From Fragum whitleyi (lineage: Eukaryota; Mollusca; Bivalvia; Cardiida; Cardiidae), in the NCBI GenBank assembly GCA_948146395.1, contig OX411551.1, forward strand, positions 49,968,997 through 50,032,996: a stretch of DNA of 64,000 nt, written 5' to 3'. Both the position numbers and the translations under genes were made by a program. The notes under the pieces are model-generated. The model ran no database searches. It saw only the letters and a program-made list of their open reading frames with translations, and had not been told where the DNA came from. How positions within the stretch are numbered: the first letter of the stretch is position 1; each line of letters begins with the position of its first letter. Shown here in pieces: positions 63,876 through 64,000 of the stretch.

Positions 63876-64000
63876 TTAATAACATCCTTTCGCCCAAAAC
63901 TATTCTCAATCGATCACTCAGCGCCCCAATCATTCATTCCAAACACTCACTCGAACCACTCAAAAACGCTCAAACCAATTGAAAAATATAGAATCAAAAA
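63871..64000 (+). mobile_element. CAGTTA MITE, cut by window end
   Basis: TATAGTTAATAACATCCTTT, then TCACTCAGCGCCCCAATC and the long arm to the last base. The TIR has lost GTGAAATTGACA. Confidence 0.85.

Overview
The window looks like intergenic or intronic DNA from an AT-rich invertebrate genome. I infer a lophotrochozoan, most likely a mollusc. The grounds are several tRNA-headed SINEs ending in CAAT or CAAA tails, a degenerate repeat with a TGTGACCTTGAC-type start and a (GGAC/GGAT)n tail that I associate with bivalve genomes, a Penelope-like element with a GIY-YIG end, and many TA- and TTAA-flanked MITEs. No intact gene was found. There are no rRNA genes, no convincing tRNA genes and no bacterial-type operons. 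Nearly everything readable is transposon debris.

One family dominates. A ~440 bp non-autonomous element begins CAGTTA (then ACATCGTGAAATTGAC) and ends with the inverted equivalent (...TAACTG), flanked by TA. I call it the CAGTTA MITE. It has a long arm (~270 bp), a ~65 bp central palindrome starting GGGAGGTAAT, and a short arm (~110 bp). In this annotation '+' means long arm first. By hand tally about 60 whole or partial copies cover roughly 22 kb, about 35% of the window, on both strands. There are two core types: type 1 has a GTTCATCCTGAAC-like centre, type 2 a CGTCCAATTGGACG-like centre. Copies are nested in each other (46.4-47.2 kb, 53.8-54.7 kb), invaded by other elements (33.1, 35.0, 43.6 kb), fused head to head (12.4, 25.3 kb) and carried within a 1.23 kb tandem duplication (61-63.4 kb).

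Other residents: a broken Penelope-like element (PLE) with recognisable reverse transcriptase, linker and GIY-YIG remnants (28.96-32.5 kb), split by two CAGTTA MITEs; the 3' end of a non-LTR LINE (51.2-52.4 kb, minus); about ten SINEs or SINE heads; a foldback element with ~270 bp inverted ends (26.36-27.30 kb); and several low-copy MITE families seen as pairs inside the window.

Two things stand out. First, five hairpins (1.2, 13.3, 19.3, 24.0, 31.1 kb) have unrelated AT-rich arms but near-identical GC-rich tips: a 3-4 bp mini-stem closing a three-base loop. Four of five tips contain the CGNAG mini-hairpin on one strand, and G-A/G-A or T-C/T-C mismatch pairs flank most of them. Three of the five lie ~100-140 bp from TGACGTCA palindromes, which I saw nowhere else in the window. 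Second, an exon-like segment at 49377-49559 with good splice sites is in phase with another at 63739, so part of the window may be a ~14 kb transposon-filled intron of an unidentified host gene. A few weaker coding-like islands lie on the minus strand at 42.5-45.8 kb.
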